A DNA stretch of 64,000 nucleotides from NCBI GenBank assembly GCA_945860915.1, contig CAMARR010000001.1, positions 186,001 through 250,000 of the forward strand, given 5' to 3'. Below the pieces are notes generated by a model. That model searched no databases. It had not been told where the DNA came from and worked only from the letters and a program-made list of their open reading frames with translations. The DNA comes from Candidatus Kuenenia stuttgartensis (lineage in GTDB: Bacteria > Planctomycetota > GCA-002687715 > CAIWVZ01). Numbering within the stretch: the stretch's first letter is position 1; the number at the start of each line of letters is the position of its first letter. The position numbers were made by a program, and so were the translations under genes. Shown piece after piece: positions 53,956-61,583 of this stretch.

Positions 53956-55782
53956 TCAATCCCCGTCGACGTTTTTCCCTGTGAGAAACGACGCGATGTT
54001 GCGATCCATCAAACGCTGAGCAACGGGGACCGTGACCGCATCGGCCGTCTCCATCGCGCGACGAATCGCTCGGTGATCATCGGTCCCGATGGTCACTTCG
54101 AGTGCTCTAAGCACGGCGTCCACCTGAGAAGCCTCGTCGGGTGTGATCAACGTCGGGTCCTGTGCGATCACTTTGCGGGACTGCCTCAAGAGCTTCTCTC
54201 CCTCGACGCGTGCCTCAACAAGTAGTCGCGCCTCCAGATCCGCCGCTCCAAGCGTCATGCCTTCAATCAACATCCGCTCAACCATCTCGTCTGTCAGACC
54301 CGATGTGGGGCGGACGTCGACGTCGTGAGCAAGCCCGGTCTTCTTATCACGAGCCAACACGTTGAGAATGCCATTAGCATCAAGAGTGAAGATCACCTCC
54401 ACCCGCGGGATACCGGCCGGCGCCGGAGCAATGCCCCTCAATTCGAAGCGCGCGAGACTCCTGTTGTCCTTCGCAAGTTCCCGCTCTCCTTGCAACACAT
54501 GAACGAGCACAGCCCTCTGGCCATCGACGTGCGTCGTAAATTCCATGCCGACCGCCGTCGGAAGGGTTGAGTTACGCGGGATGATCTTCGCAACCACCCC
54601 ACCCATTGTTTCAATTCCAAGTGAAAGCGGACTGACATCGAGAAGTGTGATTCCACGGCTCTCGCCAGTAATTACGGAGGCCTGAATCGCGGCGCCCATG
54701 GCAACAACCTCATCGGGATCGAGATCACTTCGAGGCGGCATGCCAAAGAATGCTTCGACGCGTTGTCGCACCAGCGGCATCCTCGTAGATCCGCCAACCA
54801 AGGCAACTGCGTCGAGGTCTGAAGTAGCGAGGCCCGAATCGCGAAGTGCGCGTCCCGACAACTTCAAAGTCCGTTCAATCACAGGTCGCGCAATGGACTC
54901 GACTTCGTCTCTGGTCAGGGTACCGGTCCACCGCAAACCGGCCTCGGGAATGTCGAGAGTAACGGAGACTTCGACGTCCGCAGAGAGCGCAATCTTTGCG
55001 TTCTCAGCGGCCGTTCGAGCCGCCTCTTCCACGCGGAGCGTGCGGTCGAACTGAGCCCCCTCAAGTTTGGCGCGCTCAAGGAGCCTGGCCGCAATGGCTG
55101 CGTCGATATCATCGCCACCTAGGCGCGTATCTCCATTGATTGCAAGCACCTCAAACAGGCCATCTTTGACTTTGAGAATACTCACGTCGAAGGTGCCGCC
55201 ACCAAGGTCGTAGACTGCAATTTTGCCGGACGGGATCTTCTCTAGACCATAAGCCAGACAGGCCGCCGTGGGTTCACTCAGGAGCCGCGCAACCTTGAGT
55301 CCGGCGAGACGTGCAGCGTCTCGAGTCGCCTGGCGTTCGCGGTCATCGAAGTACGCCGGCACGGTAATCACCGCACGCTCCACCGAAACGCCTAGAGCAG
55401 CGGAAGCCCGGTCCTTGAGTTCTTTGAGAATAAGGGCGGATATCTCCGGGGGAGACAAAAGTCGATCTCCTACCCGGACCCGAGGGACGCCATCGCCGAC
55501 ATCGCTAATGGCATACGAGAGCCCCTCTACAAGAGCCTGCGCCTCCGCCACCGACTTCCCCATCATTCTCTTGATGGATGCAACGGTATCTCGGGCTCGC
55601 GCCACGCGGTCGCGCTTGGCGGCCTCACCGACGGTCACCGTGCTGTCGGTCTCTCCTCGCACGATCGACGGGCACATCCGCGAACCCGTCGCGGGATCCG
55701 CGAGAACTTCGCCCCTGCCGCCGCGAAAAATCGCGACGAGACTGTTGGTCGTTCCAAGGTCGATTCCCACCATGCGGGTCAT
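53956..55782 (-). CDS. hscA: Fe-S assembly chaperone HscA (Hsp70)
   Basis: This 608-residue Hsp70 helps release the Fe-S cluster from IscU, together with HscB. Motifs include [13 protein letters not shown] at the start, [25 protein letters not shown] and ALVGGSTRMPLVRQ. The C-terminus lacks the DnaK acidic tail. Start ATG 55782 is chosen as it overlaps the hscB stop as ATGA and has a purine-rich GAGGGG just upstream; the longer frame from 55848 lies inside hscB. A frequent mistake is to call such genes dnaK; the isc context identifies it. Confidence 0.92.
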   Translation of the reverse strand: MTRMVGIDLGTTNSLVAIFRGGRGEVLADPATGSRMCPSIVRGETDSTVTVGEAAKRDRVARARDTVASIKRMMGKSVAEAQALVEGLSYAISDVGDGVPRVRVGDRLLSPPEISALILKELKDRASAALGVSVERAVITVPAYFDDRERQATRDAARLAGLKVARLLSEPTAACLAYGLEKIPSGKIAVYDLGGGTFDVSILKVKDGLFEVLAINGDTRLGGDDIDAAIAARLLERAKLEGAQFDRTLRVEEAARTAAENAKIALSADVEVSVTLDIPEAGLRWTGTLTRDEVESIARPVIERTLKLSGRALRDSGLATSDLDAVALVGGSTRMPLVRQRVEAFFGMPPRSDLDPDEVVAMGAAIQASVITGESRGITLLDVSPLSLGIETMGGVVAKIIPRNSTLPTAVGMEFTTHVDGQRAVLVHVLQGERELAKDNRSLARFELRGIAPAPAGIPRVEVIFTLDANGILNVLARDKKTGLAHDVDVRPTSGLTDEMVERMLIEGMTLGAADLEARLLVEARVEGEKLLRQSRKVIAQDPTLITPDEASQVDAVLRALEVTIGTDDHRAIRRAMETADAVTVPVAQRLMDRNIASFLTGKNVDGD

Positions 55783-56321
55783 GCGTCGCCCCTCGCCTCG
55801 TCGATTTGGATCTGCTGCCGCGTTAGGTAAGCGACCCTCGACACCCATTCACCTACACTGGCCCTGAACGCCTGACGCGCGGGATCACCCATCGAAGGTT
55901 CGCTTGCTGCCAGGCGAACGAAATCATCACGCGCCTGCGCCATGTCGGCGGAAACTTCGGACGCGAGTGCCTCTAATTCCATCCGCGCGTAGACGTCTCC
56001 ATCCCCGGCCGCCTCAACTGCTTCCTGAATTCGGAAGCCCCGCATGGCGAGCAGAGGCGGCGTCGAGCCACGATCGGGCTCAGTTGAGCCCATCTCGAGT
56101 GCAAGCCACGCTCGCGCGCGAAGAAGTGGGTCGCGCAACAGCTTCCACGCCGTGTTGACGGCGGCGGCTGTCGCCGTGGCGTCGGCTATTGCAACAGGAG
56201 TTGCACACACGACATGATCGGGATGCAAGGCGCGGGCACGATCGTGCCAGCGGCGCTCGCCTTCCGCCAAATCGAGGGCCAGTCGCCTCGGAACGCCGAA
56301 TACGCTGAATGGATCTTGCAC
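55779..56321 (-). CDS. hscB: Fe-S assembly co-chaperone HscB
   Basis: The 180-residue J-protein has an N-terminal J domain with the HPD motif (ALHPDHV) and a C-terminal helical domain for IscU binding. It stimulates the HscA ATPase and brings IscU to it. Sequence is diverged beyond the J domain but position between iscA and hscA is decisive. It starts with GTG, 20 bases after iscA. The end overlaps hscA by four bases. Confidence 0.87.
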   Translation of the reverse strand: MQDPFSVFGVPRRLALDLAEGERRWHDRARALHPDHVVCATPVAIADATATAAAVNTAWKLLRDPLLRARAWLALEMGSTEPDRGSTPPLLAMRGFRIQEAVEAAGDGDVYARMELEALASEVSADMAQARDDFVRLAASEPSMGDPARQAFRASVGEWVSRVAYLTRQQIQIDEARGDA

Positions 56322-56341
56322 GATCTAAGGCCGTCCCTTGG

Positions 56342-56668
56342 TCAGACCGAGAAGGACGACCCGCAGCCGCATGAAGACTTTTGCTGAGGGTTCTTCACAA
56401 CGAAGCCGGCTCCCGTCAGGGCGTCCGAGTAGTCAACCTCGGAACCGTTGACGTACAGCAAGCTACGCTCGTCAATGAAAACCTTGGCGCCCGAGTTGAC
56501 GACGACGTGATCGCCCGGGCGTTCCGTGGTGATGTCCAAGCGGTAATTGAGTCCCGAACAGCCGCCGCCTTCGACGGCAACCCGCAGACCCCATTCCTCG
56601 ATGGACTTTGACTCACCCGCGATGAGGGTCGTGATCTTATTTGCTGCCTTATCCGACATCGTAAGCAT
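56342..56668 (-). CDS. iscA: A-type Fe-S carrier IscA
   Basis: The 108-residue protein has the three cysteines of A-type carriers: one in GGGCSGLNY and the terminal SCGCGSSF pair. IscA passes [4Fe-4S] clusters to target enzymes. The start is preceded by GAGGAA and follows iscU by nine bases. Confidence 0.93.
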   Translation of the reverse strand: MLTMSDKAANKITTLIAGESKSIEEWGLRVAVEGGGCSGLNYRLDITTERPGDHVVVNSGAKVFIDERSLLYVNGSEVDYSDALTGAGFVVKNPQQKSSCGCGSSFSV

Positions 56669-56677
56669 GGATGTTCC

Positions 56678-57088
56678 TCAACTCCTGGCCGCGGCGGGAT
56701 CTCCCACCTCGGCATCCTGACGCTTGCGGTAATCCGCAATCGCCGCCTTGATCGCGTCCTCAGCGAGGACCGAGCAGTGAATCTTCACCGGAGGTAGTGC
56801 CAACTCCTCCACGATCTGGACATTCTTGATGTCCTGCGCTTCCGCCAGCGTCTTGCCCTTGACGAGTTCCGTCACATAGGACGAGGAGGCAATCGCTGAA
56901 CCACAACCGAAGGTCTTGAATTTCGCATCAACGATGCGGTCTCCAACGATCTTGAGTTGCAGCTTCATCACGTCGCCGCACTCAGGTGCGCCGACGATTC
57001 CGGTTCCGACGTCGGTGTCATCCTTCGCAAATGAACCCACATTTCGGGGATTTTCGAAGTGATCGACGACTTTATCGCTGTAAGGCAT
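56678..57088 (-). CDS. iscU: Fe-S scaffold protein IscU
   Basis: The 136-residue scaffold builds clusters from sulphur delivered by IscS. The three cluster-ligand Cys are in GAPECGDV, FGCGSAI and IHCSVLAEDA, and the Asp that follows the first is present. The HscA recognition motif LPPVK is intact directly before the third Cys. The gene follows iscS by 42 bases. Confidence 0.97.
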   Translation of the reverse strand: MPYSDKVVDHFENPRNVGSFAKDDTDVGTGIVGAPECGDVMKLQLKIVGDRIVDAKFKTFGCGSAIASSSYVTELVKGKTLAEAQDIKNVQIVEELALPPVKIHCSVLAEDAIKAAIADYRKRQDAEVGDPAAARS

Positions 57089-57130
57089 ATGGATTGCTTT
57101 CTAAATGAGCTCTTGGGAGTCCAAGGACTC

Positions 57131-58348
57131 TTAGTGTGGGGACCATTTCACGGACTGGAGATCGACACCGTCCTTGACCATTTCGTAGAGCGGCGACATC
57201 TCCCGGAGTCGGCTGACTTTATCGGCCAGCATGTCGACCACCCGGTCGACCTCTGCTTCCGTATTGAAGCGCCCGATTCCAAACCGAATTGACGTATGCG
57301 CCAACTCCTCGCCGACGCCGATTGCGCGCATCACATGCGAAGGCTCTAGCGTGGAGCTCGTGCAGGCGGAGCCGGACGAGACAGCCACTTCCTTCAACGA
57401 CATGAGAAGCGACTCCCCTTCGACGAAGGCGAATGAGATATTAAGATTGCCCTCAATGCGGTTCTCAAGCGACCCATTCAGATGGATGTGATCGAGACGC
57501 TCACGAATCCGCGTAAGGAACCGATCGCGGAGGCTGCGAAGTCGGGCACGTTCGTTGGGCATCTCGGCCACGGCAATTTCAAGAGCCTTACCAAATCCGA
57601 CGATGCCGGTGACGTTGAGTGTGCCCGAGCGCAATCCACGCTCTTGGCCGCCCCCATCGATCTGGGCAACGAGGCGAACCCGAGGCTTGGCACGGCGAAT
57701 GTAGAGGGCGCCAACGCCCTTCGGCCCGTAAATCTTGTGGGCGGACATGGACAAGAGGTCGATTCCGAGAGCCTCGACGTCGATCGGCTGCTTGCCAACG
57801 AGTTGAGCGGCGTCGGTATGAAACAGGACGCCACGCGACTTGCAAAGCTTGCCGATGGCGGCGAGGTCCTGGACGGTGCCAATCTCGTTGTTGGCAGCCA
57901 TGATCGAGATCAAAATCGTCTTGTCTGTGATCGCGGCTTCGAGTGCAGCCAGATCGATTCGGCCTTCGCGATCCACGCCGATGAACGTCACCTGACGCCC
58001 GGAACGCTCAAGAGCCTTCATCGAGTCAGAAACACATTTGTGCTCAATCGTCGATGTGATGAGGTGGTTGCCCTTGTCCGCGAGGAACTCGGCAACGCCC
58101 TTGATTGCAAGGTTGTTCGACTCCGTCGCTCCCGACGTGAAGATGATCTCGCGGGCTTCCGCGCCGATGGCCTTCGCCACCGAAGCACGAGCGGTCTCCA
58201 CGGCTTCCTCCGCTTCCCATCCGAACGCATGGTTCCGACTGTGGGCGTTGCCGTACTTCTCAGTGAACCATGGCAACATAGCCTCAACCACACGGGGGTC
58301 CGTGCGCGTGGTGGCGTTGTTGTCCATGTAAATCATGTCGTGCTGCAT
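57131..58348 (-). CDS. iscS: Cysteine desulfurase IscS
   Basis: The 405-residue PLP enzyme converts cysteine to alanine and a persulphide. PLP Lys lies in [10 protein letters not shown], and the mobile Cys loop reads [16 protein letters not shown], as in IscS group I. Length agrees with E. coli IscS. ATG 58348 ([15 protein letters not shown]) is chosen; an in-frame start at 58465 would lie within the merR gene. It follows merR by 44 bases. Confidence 0.97.
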   Translation of the reverse strand: MQHDMIYMDNNATTRTDPRVVEAMLPWFTEKYGNAHSRNHAFGWEAEEAVETARASVAKAIGAEAREIIFTSGATESNNLAIKGVAEFLADKGNHLITSTIEHKCVSDSMKALERSGRQVTFIGVDREGRIDLAALEAAITDKTILISIMAANNEIGTVQDLAAIGKLCKSRGVLFHTDAAQLVGKQPIDVEALGIDLLSMSAHKIYGPKGVGALYIRRAKPRVRLVAQIDGGGQERGLRSGTLNVTGIVGFGKALEIAVAEMPNERARLRSLRDRFLTRIRERLDHIHLNGSLENRIEGNLNISFAFVEGESLLMSLKEVAVSSGSACTSSTLEPSHVMRAIGVGEELAHTSIRFGIGRFNTEAEVDRVVDMLADKVSRLREMSPLYEMVKDGVDLQSVKWSPH

Positions 58349-58392
58349 CGTGATGACTCGTGTTGAATGAATGATCGTGCGGTTATTTGATT

Positions 58393-58887
58393 TTAGTCGA
58401 GGAAGGCGCTGACGAACTCGGGGACGTCCCCCGCGTGATGTCCCTCTCGAGTGCAAGCGGTGCACTGCTCTCTAAGGGGGCGATCGGAGCAGGTGGTACA
58501 TGCTTCGAGAAAGGCGATGGACTTCATCAACTCATGTTCGATTGCCGTCAGGCCTTCGATCTTGCTGCGAGTCTCAGCGAGCTCACCCCTGAATGTCTCA
58601 AGGAGTCGCGGAGCTGAATCCTGTGCGGCGGAGTTTCCGCGCCACGCCTCTGCCATCCCCCGAATGCGGTTGAGCGGGATATCGAGATCCTGGAGACGCG
58701 AGATCGCCCGGATGGTCGCTACCGACGCAGCCTCCTCGTAGAGACGGAATCCGCCCTCGGAACGCTTTGCAGGCCGAAGCAGCCCAAGCTCCTCGTAATA
58801 GTGAAGCGTTCGAATCGACTTGCCCGAAAGATCAGCGAGTTCGCCGACCTTCACGAGCCTCGAGGCGCCGGTTCCTTGACATGACAT
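58393..58887 (-). CDS. MerR-family regulator with four-Cys cluster, head of the isc operon
   Basis: The 164-residue regulator has a MerR winged HTH ([26 protein letters not shown], about residues 11-37) and RLYEEA wing, a long dimerisation helix (about 95-130) and then four Cys at 130, 133, 142 and 145 (C-x2-C-x8-C-x2-C). SoxR, a known MerR member, holds a [2Fe-2S] cluster with C-x2-C-x-C-x5-C at the same place, so metal or Fe-S sensing is plausible. It occupies the position of iscR in gamma-proteobacterial operons. ATG 58887 has AAGGGA about seven bases before it. Confidence 0.88.
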   Translation of the reverse strand: MSCQGTGASRLVKVGELADLSGKSIRTLHYYEELGLLRPAKRSEGGFRLYEEAASVATIRAISRLQDLDIPLNRIRGMAEAWRGNSAAQDSAPRLLETFRGELAETRSKIEGLTAIEHELMKSIAFLEACTTCSDRPLREQCTACTREGHHAGDVPEFVSAFLD

Positions 58888-58912
58888 AGTTGAATCCCTT
58901 GTTAGAAGGATG

Positions 58913-58922
58913 ACGTGCACGT
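58913..58922. promoter_or_regulatory. 10-bp palindrome ACGTGCACGT
   Basis: This perfect palindrome sits 25-35 bases upstream of the merR start, in the divergent merR/ygfZ region. It may be an operator or chance. It shares ACGT with the longer dyad at 58943-58960. Confidence 0.3.
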
Positions 58923-58942
58923 GAGGATTGGTAGACCCAAAC

Positions 58943-58960
58943 CCTTACGTCCACGTTAGG
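58943..58960. promoter_or_regulatory. Candidate MerR-type operator dyad
   Basis: CCTTACGT-CC-ACGTTAGG matches its own reverse complement at 14 of 18 positions and lies 56-73 bases upstream of merR and 73-90 bases upstream of ygfZ. MerR operators are 18-20 bp dyads inside an unusually long promoter spacer. The flanking -35/-10 boxes are not obvious, so the promoter pairing is not proved. Confidence 0.5.
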
Positions 58961-59032
58961 ATCTTACTCTTCTATCGTCCAAAGCTCAAGCCGAACCGAG
59001 TTCGGTTTGCATAAACAGACTCACCAAACACC

Positions 59033-60088
59033 ATGCTGGACCCCCTAAACAGCCTTCCGGCAGACGTTTACACCCCCCTCACCCCCAGCCTCATTCGCTC
59101 GATGAGCTCCACGGCTCGAGCGGGACTCGGGGCGTTCGTGACCTCCCATCTTTCGGTCCTGCGGCTCGAGGGTTCAGACCGCGCCCGGTGGCTCCACGGG
59201 CAGTGCACCCAGGAGATCAAGGGGCTCGCCGTCGGGCAGGCCGCAGAAGCCTTCGTCCTAGACGCGAAGGGGCGGAATCTAGGGGACATCACCATTGCCG
59301 TCTTCCCCGATCACATCCTCGTCCTTTGCCCACGGTCAGCGAGTCCGACACTTGTTGCGCACTGGAAGCGTTTCATCATCGCGGAAGACGTTGTGGTCCA
59401 GGATCAAACCGATTCCAGCTCAACCGTGTACCTGACCGGACTTGGACTCTCCTCGTTCTTACAGTCCTTTGCGCATGTCCACATGGAGTCCGCCGCCACG
59501 ACATTTGCTGCCGAAGTGAAGGTCGCCGGTGAGACCCTCACGCTCATCTCAGATGCAGGGTCAGGAACGCCCGCTGTGCATGTGATCGGACCGAGCATCG
59601 CGGTCGAAGCGTGGGACAAGCTGGGTAAGGCCTTGCTCGCTGGCAAAGCGGCGCACCTACCGAACGAAATAGAAGAGTGCCTTCGTATCGCTGCATTCAA
59701 GCCGCGCTTTGGAATCGATTTCGACGGCACGGTTCTTCCGAAGGAATCCGGTGAGGAGGCGCGCCGCGTTTCGTACACTAAAGGCTGCTACACGGGACAG
59801 GAAGTGGTTGCCCGCCAACACTTCCTCGGCGAACCGCGCCGTATGCTCCGAAGCGCATCCTGGCGAGGGGGCCCCGTTGCGCCTGGCACACAACTAGTGC
59901 GTTCAGATGGGACACGCGTGGGTCGTTTGACCTCGTGCTCCTACGCAGAGGAGGTCGGCCGCTGCGTAGGCATTGCCATGATTGACGGACCAGCAAAGCT
60001 CGAACTCGAGCTGCTTCTTGTGGCACAAGATTTGGACGACGAACCGGTCACGCTGACGATCGGGGCACCGAAGTACCTAAAGGCCTAA
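59033..60088 (+). CDS. ygfZ: Folate-binding Fe-S assembly protein YgfZ
   Basis: The 351-residue protein belongs to the YgfZ/GcvT-like family that uses tetrahydrofolate to support assembly or repair of some Fe-S enzymes. The diagnostic motif KGCYTGQEVVAR is at about residues 251-262. Start ATG 59033 is used; ATG 59102 is possible and neither has a clear ribosome-binding site. It is divergent from the merR-isc operon, which places two Fe-S functions under one intergenic region of about 145 bases. Confidence 0.92.
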   Translation: MLDPLNSLPADVYTPLTPSLIRSMSSTARAGLGAFVTSHLSVLRLEGSDRARWLHGQCTQEIKGLAVGQAAEAFVLDAKGRNLGDITIAVFPDHILVLCPRSASPTLVAHWKRFIIAEDVVVQDQTDSSSTVYLTGLGLSSFLQSFAHVHMESAATTFAAEVKVAGETLTLISDAGSGTPAVHVIGPSIAVEAWDKLGKALLAGKAAHLPNEIEECLRIAAFKPRFGIDFDGTVLPKESGEEARRVSYTKGCYTGQEVVARQHFLGEPRRMLRSASWRGGPVAPGTQLVRSDGTRVGRLTSCSYAEEVGRCVGIAMIDGPAKLELELLLVAQDLDDEPVTLTIGAPKYLKA

Positions 60089-60426
60089 ACGGGCTTCCCT
60101 CGTCGCAATTCCGACTCGGTCAACCGGAGGGCCTCGCAACCGGGTGCGTTCGACAGGGGCCCTGCTACGAGGTCTTGAACGTCGTCTAAAGACACCCTCG
60201 ACCACCACATATTTGCAGGATAATCGCAAACAACCGGACCGCGCTCACAGAAGTCGAGGCACCCCGACGCATTGACTCTCACGTTGGAGAGTCCGGCCTC
60301 CTTGACCTTGCCCTTCAAGGCGTCGCGAAGCGCTTCGCTACCGCGCGCGGCGCATGACCCGCGAGGGTGGCCGTCAGGACGGCGGTTAGTGCAGACGAAG
60401 ATGTGATGCTCGTATGGAATGGTCAT
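60085..60426 (-). CDS. Thioredoxin-like [2Fe-2S] ferredoxin
   Basis: The 113-residue protein has the four-Cys pattern of thioredoxin-like ferredoxins: FVCTNRR, GSCAARGS, and SGCLDFCERGP. These bind a [2Fe-2S] cluster and serve as small electron carriers. It overlaps the dcd gene by four bases at its start and ygfZ by four bases at its convergent end. The isc operon itself lacks a ferredoxin between hscA and iscX, so this protein could fill that role. Confidence 0.88.
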   Translation of the reverse strand: MTIPYEHHIFVCTNRRPDGHPRGSCAARGSEALRDALKGKVKEAGLSNVRVNASGCLDFCERGPVVCDYPANMWWSRVSLDDVQDLVAGPLSNAPGCEALRLTESELRRGKPV

Positions 60427-61523
60427 AGCATCGTTAGGTGGCGCGAGAGCTTCGGGCCCCGTTGATCCTGATAGTGATTGCCGGATCCCTCCCCATAGGC
60501 GCGCAGCGGGCGCCCAGCAACCGCCTCGTAGGCCACTTTGCAGATGGGCTGTCCGTGACGGAGTATCAAGTCGTCATCGTAGGGGCGAACTTCAAGCACC
60601 GCAGGGGTCCCATGAGTCTTCCCACCCGGCGACCATCCGAACCCAGGATCAAAAAAGCCTGCGTAGTGAGCTCGAAACTCGCCAGCCGAATTCTCGAACG
60701 GCAGCATCTCGACCGCATAGTCGGGCGGAACGCGGAGGAACTCGCGCGTCGAGAGAATATAGAAATGACCGCGGCGCAGCCAAAGTGACCCGTCGCGGGG
60801 TCTTGGAACGGGCTCAAAAAACTCGCGCGCATCATTCGGGTGGACACCAGTTAGATCTACTTCCAACGGCGTCTTGCGGGCGACCCAACCAACCGGATCC
60901 TGTTCAAGATCGATGGTGAGTAAAAGTCCACCTTCGTCAAGACGGTCCGGATAGGCTCGTAACGGCGTCCCATCGCGAGTGAAGAGAAGCGGAGCCTGCG
61001 CTTCGAGGTCAGCCAGTGCGCGCCCGAGCACGATCCGGCGTTCCTTGAAGAAAATGGCCTGATTCAGTGAAAGTCCCTGCTTGAGGTTGATGTCGAACGA
61101 CTTCGAGATCACCTCCAAGTAGACTTCGCCCCGATATCCCCTCGGAACACGGTCGTAGCGGGGATTCGAGTCCGTAAGGACGCGGGTTTGAAGGTCCAGA
61201 CGGCCAATCGAGGACTTAGTATTGCAGTATGCGGCAACGTCGTCAGGAAGACAAAGACCTTCCTCGAGTCGAATCACATAGACCTTCTCGCGATCTAGGA
61301 TCTCACCCTGAGCGAGGTCGATCTTTCGCCGAGAGAGCCGGTTGACGAGATCGCGCACGGGCTCGCCGATCGGAAGCACCGAGGCCGGAAGCCTCCATGC
61401 CTCCGAGGACAATGTGAGATCAAGTGAACAGGGCTGCACACGTATGGCCGGTGCGCCGCGTTGCTGCGTCACTGCCCCCGACGCAACGAGTTCTGAAATT
61501 GCAAAGTCAGGGAGTACACCCAT
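60423..61523 (-). CDS. dcd: Two-domain dCTP deaminase
   Basis: The 366-residue protein is about twice the size of E. coli Dcd (193 aa). The first half has SSIGRLDLQTRVLTDSNP and the catalytic Glu in GEVYLEV. The second half has a diverged repeat of the same fold with PFENSAGEFRAHYAGFFDPGFG and QPICKVAYE. This two-domain form is known in some alpha-proteobacteria and others. It deaminates dCTP to dUTP for thymidylate synthesis. It starts 60 bases after nrdJ and is followed by the ferredoxin gene with overlap. Confidence 0.9.
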   Translation of the reverse strand: MGVLPDFAISELVASGAVTQQRGAPAIRVQPCSLDLTLSSEAWRLPASVLPIGEPVRDLVNRLSRRKIDLAQGEILDREKVYVIRLEEGLCLPDDVAAYCNTKSSIGRLDLQTRVLTDSNPRYDRVPRGYRGEVYLEVISKSFDINLKQGLSLNQAIFFKERRIVLGRALADLEAQAPLLFTRDGTPLRAYPDRLDEGGLLLTIDLEQDPVGWVARKTPLEVDLTGVHPNDAREFFEPVPRPRDGSLWLRRGHFYILSTREFLRVPPDYAVEMLPFENSAGEFRAHYAGFFDPGFGWSPGGKTHGTPAVLEVRPYDDDLILRHGQPICKVAYEAVAGRPLRAYGEGSGNHYQDQRGPKLSRHLTML

Positions 61524-61583
61524 TACTTGACCCCAGTATCGCCCGACGGTTACCCCGCCGGGCGAATTGAGCCTGAACTTGGC

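Noticed and set aside
57482-58366. 294-codon forward frame
   Set aside because: It is fully antisense to iscS and has no motif of its own.
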